DNA of 64,000 bases, from the NCBI RefSeq assembly GCF_040215105.1, contig NZ_CP157875.1:3277501-3341500 (forward strand), given 5' to 3'. Each line of letters starts with the position of its first letter. Positions within the stretch are counted from its first letter, which is position 1. Of this stretch, positions 40,919-50,428 are shown piece after piece. A program made the position numbers and the translations under genes. The notes beneath the pieces are model-generated. The model did no database searches and was not told the origin of the DNA. It saw only the letters and a program-made list of their open reading frames with translations. The DNA comes from Aeromonas veronii (GTDB lineage Bacteria > Pseudomonadota > Gammaproteobacteria > Enterobacterales > Aeromonadaceae).

Positions 40919-41422
40919 CTACAGGGAGGCGTCCGGGCCACGCTCCACAAAGGTGGACAAGACGATGTAGCTTCGGGTGCCATCAACACCCTCGATGTCC
41001 TGGATCTTGCCCAGCAGTTCTTCCAGCCCCTCGGTTTCACGCACCCGCACCTTGAGCATCACTCCACTATCGCCAGCGACCGTGTGCATCTCTTCAATTT
41101 CGGGCAGGCTCCCCAGGCTCAGCAGCCGCTTGGTACTGACCACGTTCTTGGTGTTGACCAGCACAAAGGCCAGGAGGGTTCGCCCAACCTTGCATCCGTC
41201 GATCTTCGCTACTGTTGCTTTGATGACGCCATCCCGTTTCAGACGCTTGACCCTGTCATGGACGGCCGGCGCAGACAAATGCAGCTCTTCACCCAGATCG
41301 ACATAACTGCGAGCGCTGTCCACCGACAGCAGGCCTAATAACTTTCGGTCCACCTCATCCAATTTCGCAGGCAAGTGCCTTATCTGCTTAATGGCGTTCG
41401 TTTCTTCATTTTTGTTAGGCAT
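40919..41422 (-). CDS. Lrp/AsnC-family transcriptional regulator
   Basis: The 167-residue protein has an N-terminal helix-turn-helix (DEVDRKLLGLLSVDSARSYVDLGEELHLS, read as residues about 21-50) and a C-terminal RAM/AsnC ligand domain. The family binds amino acids and forms octamers. It is divergent from the broken MFS gene 71 nt away and probably controls it. ATG 41422 has AGGA about 13 bases upstream, so the true start could be slightly further in. Confidence 0.92.
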   Translation of the reverse strand: MPNKNEETNAIKQIRHLPAKLDEVDRKLLGLLSVDSARSYVDLGEELHLSAPAVHDRVKRLKRDGVIKATVAKIDGCKVGRTLLAFVLVNTKNVVSTKRLLSLGSLPEIEEMHTVAGDSGVMLKVRVRETEGLEELLGKIQDIEGVDGTRSYIVLSTFVERGPDASL

Positions 41423-41493
41423 TTCAGATTTATTTCCTAATTAAATTAACCATAACATGCGCCACTCAGACATTTTTAGCCATAGGAAAGTTT

Positions 41494-42681
41494 ATGCCTC
41501 TCGCACTTTGGGCCCTCGTCGTCGGAGCCTTCGGTATTGGTACCACTGAATTCGTCATTGCCGGTTTGCTGCCCGCCATCGCGGTCGACTTTGACGTCAC
41601 CATTCCTGTTGCCGCCAATCTGGCGACCAGCTACGCCCTGGGGGTCTTTGTTGGGGCCCCCTTGCTCATTATCGCCGGGAGAAGAACGTCAAAGAAGAAC
41701 ATGCTGGCCTTCCTGGCCCTGCTCTTCGTCATTGGCAACCTGGTCACGGCCATAGCCCCCACCTTTCAGGTCGCCATCATCGGGCGCCTCATTACCTCCT
41801 TGACCCATGGGGCATTCTTCGGGATAGGTTCGGTGCTTGCCTCAGAAATGGTGCCGAAAGAAAAACGCGTAAGGGCAATAGCCTTCATGTTCTCGGGCTT
41901 GACGGTCGCGAATCTGGTAGGGGTTCCTGCAGGCACCTGGCTTAGTCAACTGTTCTCATGGCAGGTAACCTTCTACACCATCACCGCAATCGGGGTGATA
42001 ACCTTCATCGCCGTTCTGGCACTGATCCCTGGTACACCCAAGCCAGAAGCCCGGAGCATCACTCATGAATTCGCCGCCTTTGGCAACGCCAAGGTCTTGC
42101 TGGCCATGGGTATCACCATTCTCGGACCTGCCGCCTTCTTCACCTCGATCACCTATATAGCGCCGATGATGACCGAGACTGCCGGTTTCTCGGAAGAGGC
42201 CCTGACCTAGCTGCTGATGGTATTTGGCTTTGGTCTCTTCGTGGGCAACTGGTTGGGTGGACGATATGCCGATCGTGCGCTGATGCCGATGCTCTATGCC
42301 ACCTTGCTGGCCCAGGCCATCGTGCTCTTCGTTTTCCATTTTGTTGCAACCAGTCAGATCGCATCCATCATCTGTATCTTCCTGATGGCGGCCTTTGGCT
42401 TTGCCACCGTCTCTCCTATCCAAAAGCTGGTGATGGACAAGGCCAAGGCCGCAGGCGCCCCGACCCTGGCTTCTGCCGTCAATATCGGATTGTTCAACCT
42501 GGGCAATGCACTGGGAGCCTGGCTGGGTGGCATGGTGATCGCATTCGGTCTTGGCTTCACTGCGCCCAACTGGGCGGGGGGGGCCCTGTCGATGGGAGCC
42601 TTGGTGCTCGCCATCATCTCCAGCCTGCTGGACAAGCGAGCGGCCCCGGCGTTGCAACCGCAGGGAGCAAGCACCTCATAG
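41494..42681 (+). pseudogene. MFS drug/sugar efflux transporter (AraJ/DHA1-like), interrupted by in-frame amber codon
   Basis: The gene encodes a typical 395-residue DHA1 transporter. It starts with GAFGIGTTEFVIAGLLPAIA and shows RTSKKNML as the loop 2-3 motif. At 42208-42210 a TAG interrupts the frame between EEALT and LLMVFGFGLF. The remaining half continues in the same frame to 42681 with normal sequence. A single change of CAG (Gln) to TAG would explain it. Good ribosome-binding site AGGAAAG before ATG 41494. The first half alone (238 residues, seven helices) should not work, unless the amber codon is suppressed. A sequencing error is possible. Confidence 0.88.
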
Positions 42682-42731
42682 AGTCCCCCCTATATGGCCC
42701 AGAACAGCCACTCTCCGTATGAGGGCCTCCC

Positions 42732-43604
42732 CTAGAAGGCCCACCTCAGGAAGCGGCTCACCTGGCGCTTGACCGGCGCGCAGAGCGGGGGCTTCGGGGG
42801 CACCAGGTTGATCTCGGTGCGGCCGACCCTGGCCTCACCCCGCTGCAGGATCTGCAGATAATGGGGATGATGGCGCTGGATAAACAGGGACACCTGATAG
42901 GCCCAGGGCTTGGGCACCCCCCAGAGGGTGCTGGCCAGGGCGCCGACGATGCAGAAGAAGGCGGGCTCGCGCAGCCCCATCTTGATGCCGTTCTCCAGCG
43001 CGTCTTTGAGGGAGCCCGAGTGGGCGATGCAGGTCATGATGTTGACCATGAAATCCACGTAGTCCTCTTCCCCCCCGTTGCCGACCCGGGCCACCAGCTC
43101 GGGCTCGGGTCCAAAGCCAAACTGGTGGCCGATGTTCTCCAGCACGGCGTTGCGCTGGCGAATGACCTTGGCATAGAACATCAGCATGGCGGTGCAGTCG
43201 AGCACCTGGCACAGCACATCGTGGTGAGGATGGGTTTTGGTGGGACGCGGGGTCGTCAGCAGGGCAATCTCCTCCGAGATGGCGAGCAGGCCGATGGGCA
43301 CCGCCGTGCTGATGAAGGAGAGATCGATGGCGACCTCCAGATCCTGGCTGCCCTCCATCTGGGCGATGACCACATGTTCGGCAAACAGACGGCGCTGACG
43401 CTCGATAAAGGCGCCATAGACCAGGGATCTGTACTTCTTCTGGGGATAGGGGGTATCGAGCAGGGTCTCCATGGTCATGATGGCGGCACCGGCACGGCCA
43501 CGCAGCTGGTAATCCGGCGCCAGGGGGAAATGTTTGCCAAGACGGGGGGGCGGCCTGAGGGTACAGGTTCGACAGTACATATCACCCAATATATAACCCA
43601 GCAT
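42732..43604 (-). CDS. Putative degenerate ADP-ribosylglycohydrolase-like protein
   Basis: The 290-residue protein starts at ATG 43604 with GGAGG five bases upstream. I cannot name it with certainty. The N-terminus MLGYILGDMYC resembles the GxxxGDxxG opening of ADP-ribosylglycohydrolases. The stretch DALENGIKMGLREPAF and FCIVGALASTLWGVPKPW has the pattern of the family's final active-site region (alternating AlrxAvxxGGDtDT then GALAGAxYGxxxiPxxW). The DTDT acids are replaced by EPAF and no TDDT motif is found. If the relation is real the protein is catalytically dead and may only bind ADP-ribose or a partner. It has no signal peptide; it is a helix-rich soluble protein. Confidence 0.5.
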   Translation of the reverse strand: MLGYILGDMYCRTCTLRPPPRLGKHFPLAPDYQLRGRAGAAIMTMETLLDTPYPQKKYRSLVYGAFIERQRRLFAEHVVIAQMEGSQDLEVAIDLSFISTAVPIGLLAISEEIALLTTPRPTKTHPHHDVLCQVLDCTAMLMFYAKVIRQRNAVLENIGHQFGFGPEPELVARVGNGGEEDYVDFMVNIMTCIAHSGSLKDALENGIKMGLREPAFFCIVGALASTLWGVPKPWAYQVSLFIQRHHPHYLQILQRGEARVGRTEINLVPPKPPLCAPVKRQVSRFLRWAF

Positions 43605-43887
43605 AAATCCTCCACAGTCAGCTCATGATGATCACGGGCGCCGCTGCTGGAGAGTCTCTACCTGTGCGTCCAGTCGCCTCGTCGGGGGTGCTAGCGGCAC
43701 AGCTAATATTATGATTAATAACAAGTTCAAAAAGCGACCCCCCTCCCATTTGAGTCACTTATTAACTTTTTAGTCAAAAAGTGTGAACTGGATGGCCTGT
43801 CGACCGCGTCCTGTGAGCGGATCCGTTGGCCCCACACGGGCTGATCAGATGAAGGGAGCCACGCCCGGATGCCACCCTGGATCGGCG

Positions 43888-44253
43888 TCAGCGCCTCAGC
43901 AGGCGAGCGAGGAAATAGGCCACCGCGAGCAGGGGCCAGAGGGAGAGCCACTGCCCCGGCAGCAGCCACAGCAGGGATAGCGAGGCTATCGTGCCGGCCA
44001 ACAGCCCTGCCAGCGACCAATGGAGATGGCCCAGCGGCGCCCCCAGCCGAAAGTGGCGGTCAAGACGGGAGAGCGTCAACAGACCGAGGCAACCGAGCAG
44101 CAAGGCGGCGCCCAGCAGCAGGGAGGTGGTTCCCCCCTCGCGGCCCATGCCAACTAGGGCCGCCAACCCCATCAGCAGGAAAATGGGGCTCATCAGGGCG
44201 GTGGGCAACAACACCGACCACCAGACGAGGCCATAGAGGAGGGAGCGGTTCAT
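43888..44253 (-). CDS. Small integral membrane protein, four helices
   Basis: The 121-residue hydrophobic protein has four predicted helices, rich in Leu and Trp, and a basic C-terminal end (ARLLRR). No family is recognised. ATG 44253 is used; GTG 44286 would add 11 residues. Neither has a strong ribosome-binding site. Confidence 0.6.
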   Translation of the reverse strand: MNRSLLYGLVWWSVLLPTALMSPIFLLMGLAALVGMGREGGTTSLLLGAALLLGCLGLLTLSRLDRHFRLGAPLGHLHWSLAGLLAGTIASLSLLWLLPGQWLSLWPLLAVAYFLARLLRR

Positions 44254-44328
44254 ATCAATTTTTTTAACCCAATCAGCGATAAACACTGCCTTTTATCACC
44301 ATGGCAGACGACATGGCGTGCATCACCG

Positions 44329-44790
44329 TCACTGTTCGATGGTTAATGCCATAAACAGGCTGTTGGGATCTGGCTGGTAATCCCCGAAGGGCTCGCAGTC
44401 CACAAAGCCGTGCTTGCGATAGAGGCCATGGGCCGGGGTGAAGAAGGCCATGGCGCCGGTTTCCAGCTTCAGCGTGCGATAGCCCCTGCCCCGCGCGATG
44501 GCAATCAGGTGCTGCAAGATGGCCGAACCCACTCCCCTGCCCCTGGCTGCGCCGTGCACCCGCATGGATTTGATCTCCCCGCCGTCGGCGTCAAGCTCCT
44601 TGATGGCGCCGCAGCCTACCAGGGTCTGCTCGTCATAGGCGGACCAGAAGGTGATGGCCGGCGCCCTGAGCCCGTCGAGATCCAGCGCATGCTTGCTCTC
44701 TGGCGGCGAGACGGCGCGCATGTCATCCAGATGGGCCTGCAAAAAAGCGGCGATCTCGGGGCCGTCGAGCCTGTCGATGACGATTTCCAT
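44329..44790 (-). CDS. GNAT-family N-acetyltransferase
   Basis: 153 residues from ATG 44790, which has AAGGAG eight bases upstream. The acetyl-CoA motif A segment is RVHGAARGRGVGSAILQHLI, with a conserved RGxGxG-type loop. FTPAHGLYRKHGF completes the fold. The substrate is not evident; similar proteins acetylate small amines or antibiotics. Confidence 0.88.
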   Translation of the reverse strand: MEIVIDRLDGPEIAAFLQAHLDDMRAVSPPESKHALDLDGLRAPAITFWSAYDEQTLVGCGAIKELDADGGEIKSMRVHGAARGRGVGSAILQHLIAIARGRGYRTLKLETGAMAFFTPAHGLYRKHGFVDCEPFGDYQPDPNSLFMALTIEQ

Positions 44791-45611
44791 GAAATGAACT
44801 CCTTGACAAGGGGATGGCAAACACTCGGGTGGCCGATGTCAGCCACACCGGAGCAGCCTCTATTGATACGCCATGGCAGACGCCAGATCCAGTTGCCCTC
44901 TTGCCGAAAAGTGACAACCCCGGACATGTATCGCCGGCATTCGTATCTCGTGGTCATATCCGGCCAGCGGGCCGGAAAATATATTCCATATTGGGCGATG
45001 AATATCGGGCATTGGCGCGCCATCCATCAATATCTCATGCAGAAGCGGTGAATCCTATTTCAGGGCATGACGTGATAACGGCGGCGCCGTGACTGGCTAG
45101 CATATTTCTCCTCGCCGAGATAGCCCCCGTCAGATGGCTGAAATGCATAGTCATGCACCATATATTCTATTATCTGCAAGGGCATGAATATTTTTAACCT
45201 GTTATTCACAGAAACCGGCCACCAAGACAGCATGAAACCCCAATCCCTGCGGGCCTGCATCGTCGAACATGCTAGTTCAGGAGAGTTTCACCCTCTTTTA
45301 TCGTGCATCAATGCGCAATCTGGCGATATTTCAGAGCGTTGAGCCATCTCATAGAATTGAGATCCCGGTTTGCATCGCGGCCAGACGCACTCCTAGAATC
45401 CACCCGTCTGAAATAATCCAAACCAACCCTCTCTTATCCAATCCCTCTGCCTGGTGGATTGCCGCAATAACCGAGGAAAGGTTGTCGTTGATGGTTGTTC
45501 ATCGAAACGGGCTCGCCAATATATTGGGCGACCCAGGATGGCCGCCGTCCGGCAATCCCTGGTCAGGATCCTACCTATCTCAATAATGAATATTTAGAAG
45601 AGGAACATCCT
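44791..45611. other. About 0.8 kb without recognisable genes upstream of the triple-RidA gene
   Basis: Both strands contain only short frames with no recognisable motifs. Base composition is lower in GC than the flanks. There is an ATCTCA/TGAGAT stem (45346-45351 with 45358-45363, six-base loop). The word ATATTGGGCGA occurs near 44988 and again near 45525. This could be decayed sequence or a long regulatory leader. Confidence 0.5.
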
Positions 45612-46877
45612 ATGAGTGGCATCATTATCAAGGCGGCAAGAAATACCGAACACGCTCCCCAGCAACTGGGCCCCTACACCCAGACCGTGGCCTTCTCCCA
45701 CTACAACAATATTTCGGCCCAGCTGCCCGTCGATCCCCAAACCGGCAAGATGATCGGTGGTGATATCAGGGATCAGGCCAGACAGTGCCTCACCAATATC
45801 AAGGCCATCGTCGAGAGCATCGGCCATGTGATGGATGACACGGTGAAAGTCACCGTCTTCCTCAAGGAGATCGCCGATCTGGACGCGGTCAATGCCGTGT
45901 ATGCGGAATTCTTCCCAAGCTATGTGCCGACCCGCACCGTGCTCGCCGTGGCCGCCCTGCCGATGAACGCCCTGGTGCAGATGGATGCCATCATCTCCAA
46001 CGGGGAAGGCACCTTCCCGCAAGATCCCTGCCCCCTGGTCAAACTCGCCCGCAACAGCGACAAGGTGCCGCAGGATCCGCTTTCGACCCAGACCGTCGCC
46101 TTCTCCCACTACAACAATATCGGCGCACAACTGCCCATCGACATGGCATCGGGCAAGTTGGTCGAGGGTGGCATCAAGGCGCAGGCCGCCCAGTGCCTGG
46201 CCCATATCAAGGCCGTGCTTGAAGGCATCGATGTGCCGTTCGATGACATCGTCAAGGTCACCGTCTATCTGCAAAACCTTGCGGATATCGACGCCGTCGA
46301 CGAGGTCTACCGCACCTTCTTCCCGGACTCCGCCATCGCCCGCGCCGTCGCCTACCTGCCGGCCCGCTCGGTGATAGCCGCCTCCGCCCTGCCCATGGGC
46401 GCCCTGGTGCAGATGGATGCGGTCATCTCCCACGGTGACGGCACCCCGCCGCAGCTGGTGGAAGACAGACACAACCTGGTGATCCGCGCCCGCAACACCG
46501 ACAAGGCCCCGCGCAGCGCAATGCACACCCAGACCGTCGCCTTCTCCCACTACAACCATATCGCGGGCCAGCTGCCGCTGGATATGGCCACCGGCAAGGT
46601 GCTGACCGGCTGCGTTCGTGAGCAGACCGCCCAGTGTCTCGGCCATATCAAGGCGATTGTGGAGAGCATCGGCCATGTGATGGACGATATCGTCAAGGTC
46701 AATATCCAGCTGAAGAACATCGAGGATCTGGACGCGGTCAACGCCATCTATAGCCAATACTTCCCGGGCTATCACCCCGCCCGCACCGTGATCGGCGTGA
46801 GCGAGCTGCCCGCCGGCGCCCTGGTGCAGATGGACGCCGTGATGTCCAATGCGGAAAGTACTCCGCCGCAGGTGTAA
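45612..46877 (+). CDS. Triple-domain RidA (YjgF/UK114) fusion protein
   Basis: One 421-residue polypeptide carries three tandem RidA domains at about 1-137, 138-285 and 286-421. Each contains the repeated block TQTVAFSHYN, an LPxD turn and the late LP-(M/A)-(N/G)-ALVQMDA motif. The arginine that binds the substrate carboxylate in RidA is kept in all three (R108, R252, R391). The Tyr that lines the RidA pocket is present only in the first domain (Y22); the others have S158 and H305. The ordinary RidA acid is Asp in each copy. Ordinary RidA is a 128-residue homotrimer that hydrolyses reactive enamines and imines. Start ATG 45612 with AGAGGAA upstream; a longer frame to 45495 lacks support. Confidence 0.9.
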   Translation: MSGIIIKAARNTEHAPQQLGPYTQTVAFSHYNNISAQLPVDPQTGKMIGGDIRDQARQCLTNIKAIVESIGHVMDDTVKVTVFLKEIADLDAVNAVYAEFFPSYVPTRTVLAVAALPMNALVQMDAIISNGEGTFPQDPCPLVKLARNSDKVPQDPLSTQTVAFSHYNNIGAQLPIDMASGKLVEGGIKAQAAQCLAHIKAVLEGIDVPFDDIVKVTVYLQNLADIDAVDEVYRTFFPDSAIARAVAYLPARSVIAASALPMGALVQMDAVISHGDGTPPQLVEDRHNLVIRARNTDKAPRSAMHTQTVAFSHYNHIAGQLPLDMATGKVLTGCVREQTAQCLGHIKAIVESIGHVMDDIVKVNIQLKNIEDLDAVNAIYSQYFPGYHPARTVIGVSELPAGALVQMDAVMSNAESTPPQV

Positions 46878-46894
46878 GACATATCCTAAATAAT

Positions 46895-46924
46895 AAAAAG
46901 ACCGGCTATATGCCGGTCTTTTTT
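46895..46924 (+). terminator. Terminator of the triple-RidA gene (bidirectional)
   Basis: AAAAAGACCGGC/GCCGGTCTTTTTT stem with a TATAT loop; it lies between two convergent genes. Confidence 0.93.
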
Positions 46925-46930
46925 ATTGCG

Positions 46931-47752
46931 CTATCTAAAGAGTGGGTCATTGGGTTGACTCTTGTTACGCCGAGACATCCTCATTTTTTTAATCAAGGAG
47001 CCCATGAGACCAATGCAGCCAAAAAAGAATAACATCCCTCCGACTATGAACCCGGTGAGTAAGACCGCATTGAATTTCGCAGGGTCATCCATAGCTGTAA
47101 CAGCATAAGCATGACCTTTTCCAACACCAGCCTGCCCTAACAGTAACTCCTCCAATGATATAGATAGAACGAAGACTCCAAACCCTATCATCGCAATACC
47201 GCCCAATATAGGACACAGCGATTTATATTTCCCTTCATGATATTTTTCGAGGGGCTCGCTGATTAATACTAAGCAGCACGCCCCACCTATAATATAAAGA
47301 GCATTATCTGAAATAGGGGTTACATATATAAGCAATTCCTGCATACCTGGCTTGTGGTATGAAAAGGTCTCAGCAAAACCATGAAACTTAGGAAATATAT
47401 CTATCCCATTCCTTAATAATACCGTCTCTAATATCCCAACAACTGGTGCCCCCAGGAACATGTATAATGCAGTTTGGAATATAGCCCCTTTACTCATTGA
47501 GTAAACTTTTTCATTATTTCTTTTATCATAGTGGTCTATGATAGTTAATGCTGCAACAATGCAGAACAAGAATGACGCTATTGCGATAATTAATGTTGGG
47601 ATCCCAGATATAAAGAACCCACCTCTTTTAGCTGGGATGTATGTATACCCATTAGCCAACTCAGCAATACCGTACGCTATGCACACCAACATTATAAATA
47701 GACATATTAGGCGCACTTTAAGTGATATATGATTGGGTTTATATTGTGACAT
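46931..47752 (-). CDS. AT-rich hypothetical membrane protein
   Basis: The 273-residue protein has about six transmembrane helices and a basic C-terminus (KKMRMSRRNKSQ). No family is recognised. Its codon use is visibly AT-rich, with many ATA, TTA and AAT codons, in contrast to all neighbours. This suggests transfer from a different genome. It converges with the triple-RidA gene and shares its terminator. Confidence 0.75.
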   Translation of the reverse strand: MSQYKPNHISLKVRLICLFIMLVCIAYGIAELANGYTYIPAKRGGFFISGIPTLIIAIASFLFCIVAALTIIDHYDKRNNEKVYSMSKGAIFQTALYMFLGAPVVGILETVLLRNGIDIFPKFHGFAETFSYHKPGMQELLIYVTPISDNALYIIGGACCLVLISEPLEKYHEGKYKSLCPILGGIAMIGFGVFVLSISLEELLLGQAGVGKGHAYAVTAMDDPAKFNAVLLTGFIVGGMLFFFGCIGLMGSLIKKMRMSRRNKSQPNDPLFR

Positions 47753-48107
47753 GCAAGTCTCTTCTCCTAGAGAAAACGATTTTCCCTTTCGACTAAACGT
47801 TCATTTAAGAAGCGCTTTATAAAAATTCACACTCACTTAAATGCTCGCTAATCACTAGAGTATCAGGAATGAAATTGTCCATTCATCATTAAGCTGAACC
47901 AGGGGAAAGTGGAAATACATAGTACTCATATGTATTCATTTAATAAAGATCTCGGTCACACTATCTGATGTTTCTTTATTTCACTAAATATCTCGCAGTA
48001 CTTTCTTTTAGCATCATAAAAAACGCCCCCCATCTTGCGATGGAGGGCGTTTTATCGTTCTGGCTATTGGGCCCAGGCGGCCCAATGTTCAGCGATTACA
48101 GGGGCTG
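47753..48107. other. AT-rich intergenic region upstream of the membrane-protein gene, including the tkt terminator
   Basis: 355 nt continuing the AT-rich composition of the preceding gene; no gene seen. It ends abruptly at the tkt terminator. Confidence 0.5.
48016..48053 (-). terminator. Terminator of tkt
   Basis: A 13-bp stem AACGCCC(C)CCATC/GATGGAGGGCGTT with one mismatch and a TTGC loop; on the minus strand it is followed by a T-run. Confidence 0.85.
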
Positions 48108-50099
48108 TTACAGGGACTCTGCGGTCGCAACCACGTTTTCCACGGTAAAGCCGAATTCCTTGAACAAGAGCTCGGCCGGTGCGGACTCACCGAAGGTGTG
48201 CATGCCGATGATCTTGCCGTTCAGGCCCACGTACTTGTACCAGTAGTCGGCGATGCCCGCTTCGATGGCGACGCGCTTGGTCACGGAGGACGGCAGCACG
48301 GATTCCTTGTACTCGGCGGACTGGGCATCGAACACGTCGGTGGCCGGCAGGGAGACCACGCGCACGGCACGACCCTTGGCGGTCAGCTCAACGTAGGCCG
48401 CCACGGCCAGCTCCACTTCGGAACCGGTGGCGATCAGGATGATTTCCGGGGTACCGGCACAATCCTTCAGCACATAACCCCCCTTGGCGACGTCGGCCAG
48501 CTGCTGGGCGGTACGGTCCATCTGGGCCAGGTTCTGGCGGGAGAAGATCAGGGAAGTCGGGCCGTCGGTGCGCTCGATGGCGTGCTTCCAGGCTACTGCG
48601 GACTCCACCTGGTCACAGGGACGCCAGGTGCTCATGTTCGGGGTCAGACGCAGGGAGGCGATCTGCTCGACCGGCTGGTGAGTCGGGCCATCTTCACCCA
48701 GACCGATGGAGTCGTGGGTGTAAACGAAGATGGCGCGCTGCTTCATCAGGGCGGCCATGCGCAGGGCGTTGCGAGCGTATTCCATGAACATCAGGAAGGT
48801 CGCGCCGTAAGGAATGAAGCCACCGTGCAGGGCGATGCCGTTCATGATGGCGGACATGCCGAACTCGCGCACACCGTAGTGGATGTAGTTGCCGGAGGCG
48901 TCGTCATTGGTCAGGGACTTGGAACCGGACCACATGGTCAGGTTGGACGGCGCCAGATCCGCGGAGCCGCCCATGAACTCGGGCAGCAGTTTGCCGAAGG
49001 CTTCCAGGGCATTCTGGGAGGCCTTACGGGTAGCGATCTTGGCCGGGTTGGCTTGCAGGGCTTCGATGATCTTGGCGGATTCTGCGGCCCAGTTGGCCGG
49101 CAGCTCGCCAGTGGTACGACGCTTGAACTCGGCAGCCAGGGTCGGGTGCGCGGCTTCATAGGCGGCAAACTTGGCAGCCCAGTCGGCTTCCAGCTTGGTG
49201 CCCTTCTCCTGGGCATTCCACTCGGCGGCGATGTCAGACGGGATGACGAACGGCGCGTGATCCCACTTCAGGAAGGCACGGGCGGCGGCGATCTCGTCGT
49301 TGCCGAGCGGTGAACCGTGGCAATCGTGGGAGCCGGACTTGTTCGGAGAACCGTAACCGATGATGGTGCGGCAGCAGATCAGGGTCGGCTTGCCGGTCTC
49401 GGCCTTGGCGGCCTCGATGGCGGCATTGATGGCTTCCGGGCTGTGACCGTCCACGGCCGGGATGACGTGCCAGCCATAGGCTTCGAAGCGCTTGGGGGTG
49501 TCATCGGTGAACCAGCCTTCGACGTGACCGTCGATGGAGATGCCGTTGTCATCCCAGAAGGCGATGAGCTTGCCGAGCTGCAGGGTGCCGGCCAGGGAGC
49601 ATGCCTCGTGGGAGATGCCTTCCATCAGGCAGCCGTCGCCCATGAAGGCGTAGGTGTAGTGGTCGACGATGTCGTGACCCGGCTGGTTGAACTGCTCGGC
49701 CATGGCCTTCTCGGCGATCGCCATGCCCACGGCATTGGTGATGCCCTGACCCAGCGGGCCAGTGGTGGTTTCGATGCCAGGCGCATAACCGTACTCCGGG
49801 TGACCCGGGGTGCGAGAGTGCAGTTGACGGAAGTTCTTCAGGTCATCGATGGAGAGATCGTAACCGGAGAGGTGCAGCAGGGAGTACAGCAGCATGGAAC
49901 CGTGGCCGTTGGAGAGAATGAAACGGTCGCGATCGGCCCACTTGGGGTTGTTCGGGTTGTGCTTGAGGTGGCCGCGCCACAGCACTTCGGCGATGTCTGC
50001 CATTCCCATGGGGGCGCCCGGGTGACCGGAGTTGGCTTTTTGAACGGCATCCATACTCAATGCACGAATGGCATTGGCAAGCTCTTTACGAGAAGGCAT
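48108..50099 (-). CDS. tkt: Transketolase
   Basis: A TPP-dependent enzyme of the pentose phosphate pathway, with 663 residues from ATG 50099 (AGGAG six bases upstream). The TPP motif is [18 protein letters not shown], ending in the cofactor Asn region around DDNGISIDG. The family start [32 protein letters not shown] is typical. The longer frame to 50177 is not needed. Divergent from metK. Confidence 0.98.
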   Translation of the reverse strand: MPSRKELANAIRALSMDAVQKANSGHPGAPMGMADIAEVLWRGHLKHNPNNPKWADRDRFILSNGHGSMLLYSLLHLSGYDLSIDDLKNFRQLHSRTPGHPEYGYAPGIETTTGPLGQGITNAVGMAIAEKAMAEQFNQPGHDIVDHYTYAFMGDGCLMEGISHEACSLAGTLQLGKLIAFWDDNGISIDGHVEGWFTDDTPKRFEAYGWHVIPAVDGHSPEAINAAIEAAKAETGKPTLICCRTIIGYGSPNKSGSHDCHGSPLGNDEIAAARAFLKWDHAPFVIPSDIAAEWNAQEKGTKLEADWAAKFAAYEAAHPTLAAEFKRRTTGELPANWAAESAKIIEALQANPAKIATRKASQNALEAFGKLLPEFMGGSADLAPSNLTMWSGSKSLTNDDASGNYIHYGVREFGMSAIMNGIALHGGFIPYGATFLMFMEYARNALRMAALMKQRAIFVYTHDSIGLGEDGPTHQPVEQIASLRLTPNMSTWRPCDQVESAVAWKHAIERTDGPTSLIFSRQNLAQMDRTAQQLADVAKGGYVLKDCAGTPEIILIATGSEVELAVAAYVELTAKGRAVRVVSLPATDVFDAQSAEYKESVLPSSVTKRVAIEAGIADYWYKYVGLNGKIIGMHTFGESAPAELLFKEFGFTVENVVATAESL

Positions 50100-50311
50100 C
50101 TGTATCTCCTGCGATTGCTTCATTTGATGGCCAAGAATAAGGCGCGTTATTGTCCCAGCAGGGCGCGCGGCGTGCAAATGTTATCTGGGCGAATAAAGCC
50201 GCTTTGGGAGCACAATCGCTTTTCTTGGCCAGGAAAACGATTCAATTCGGCCCTCCCCTCCCCCCGAATGGGGTAGATGCCGACTCGGGCGGCGCCAAAC
50301 CAAAATAGTGC

Positions 50312-50340
50312 TGGCAATCACCCATGGGGCTAATTAAAAT
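50312..50340 (+). promoter_or_regulatory. Candidate metK promoter
   Basis: TGGCAA (weak -35), 17-bp spacer, TAAAAT (-10, 5 of 6), directly adjoining the MetJ operator. Confidence 0.5.
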
Positions 50341-50364
50341 AGACGTCCAGATGTAGATACCTCT
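50341..50364 (+). promoter_or_regulatory. MetJ operator (three tandem met boxes)
   Basis: Three contiguous 8-mers, AGACGTCC, AGATGTAG and ATACCTCT, match the met box AGACGTCT at 7, 5 and 6 of 8 positions. They start right after the -10 box, a position suited to repression by MetJ with S-adenosylmethionine. Confidence 0.75.
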
Positions 50365-50428
50365 ACAGATTACCTGTCATTTTCCGGTTATGGCCGCGGC
50401 GATAACCCCATACGATTGAGAACCAAAC

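Larger units (their letters stand above)
50100..50428. other. Divergent tkt/metK regulatory region
   Basis: 329 nt without a gene; it holds the metK promoter and a MetJ operator. No clear tkt promoter was identified. Confidence 0.6.

Noticed and set aside
45495-45611. N-terminal extension of the triple-RidA gene
   Set aside because: The extension has no RidA similarity, while ATG 45612 has a proper ribosome-binding site and begins exactly with the domain.
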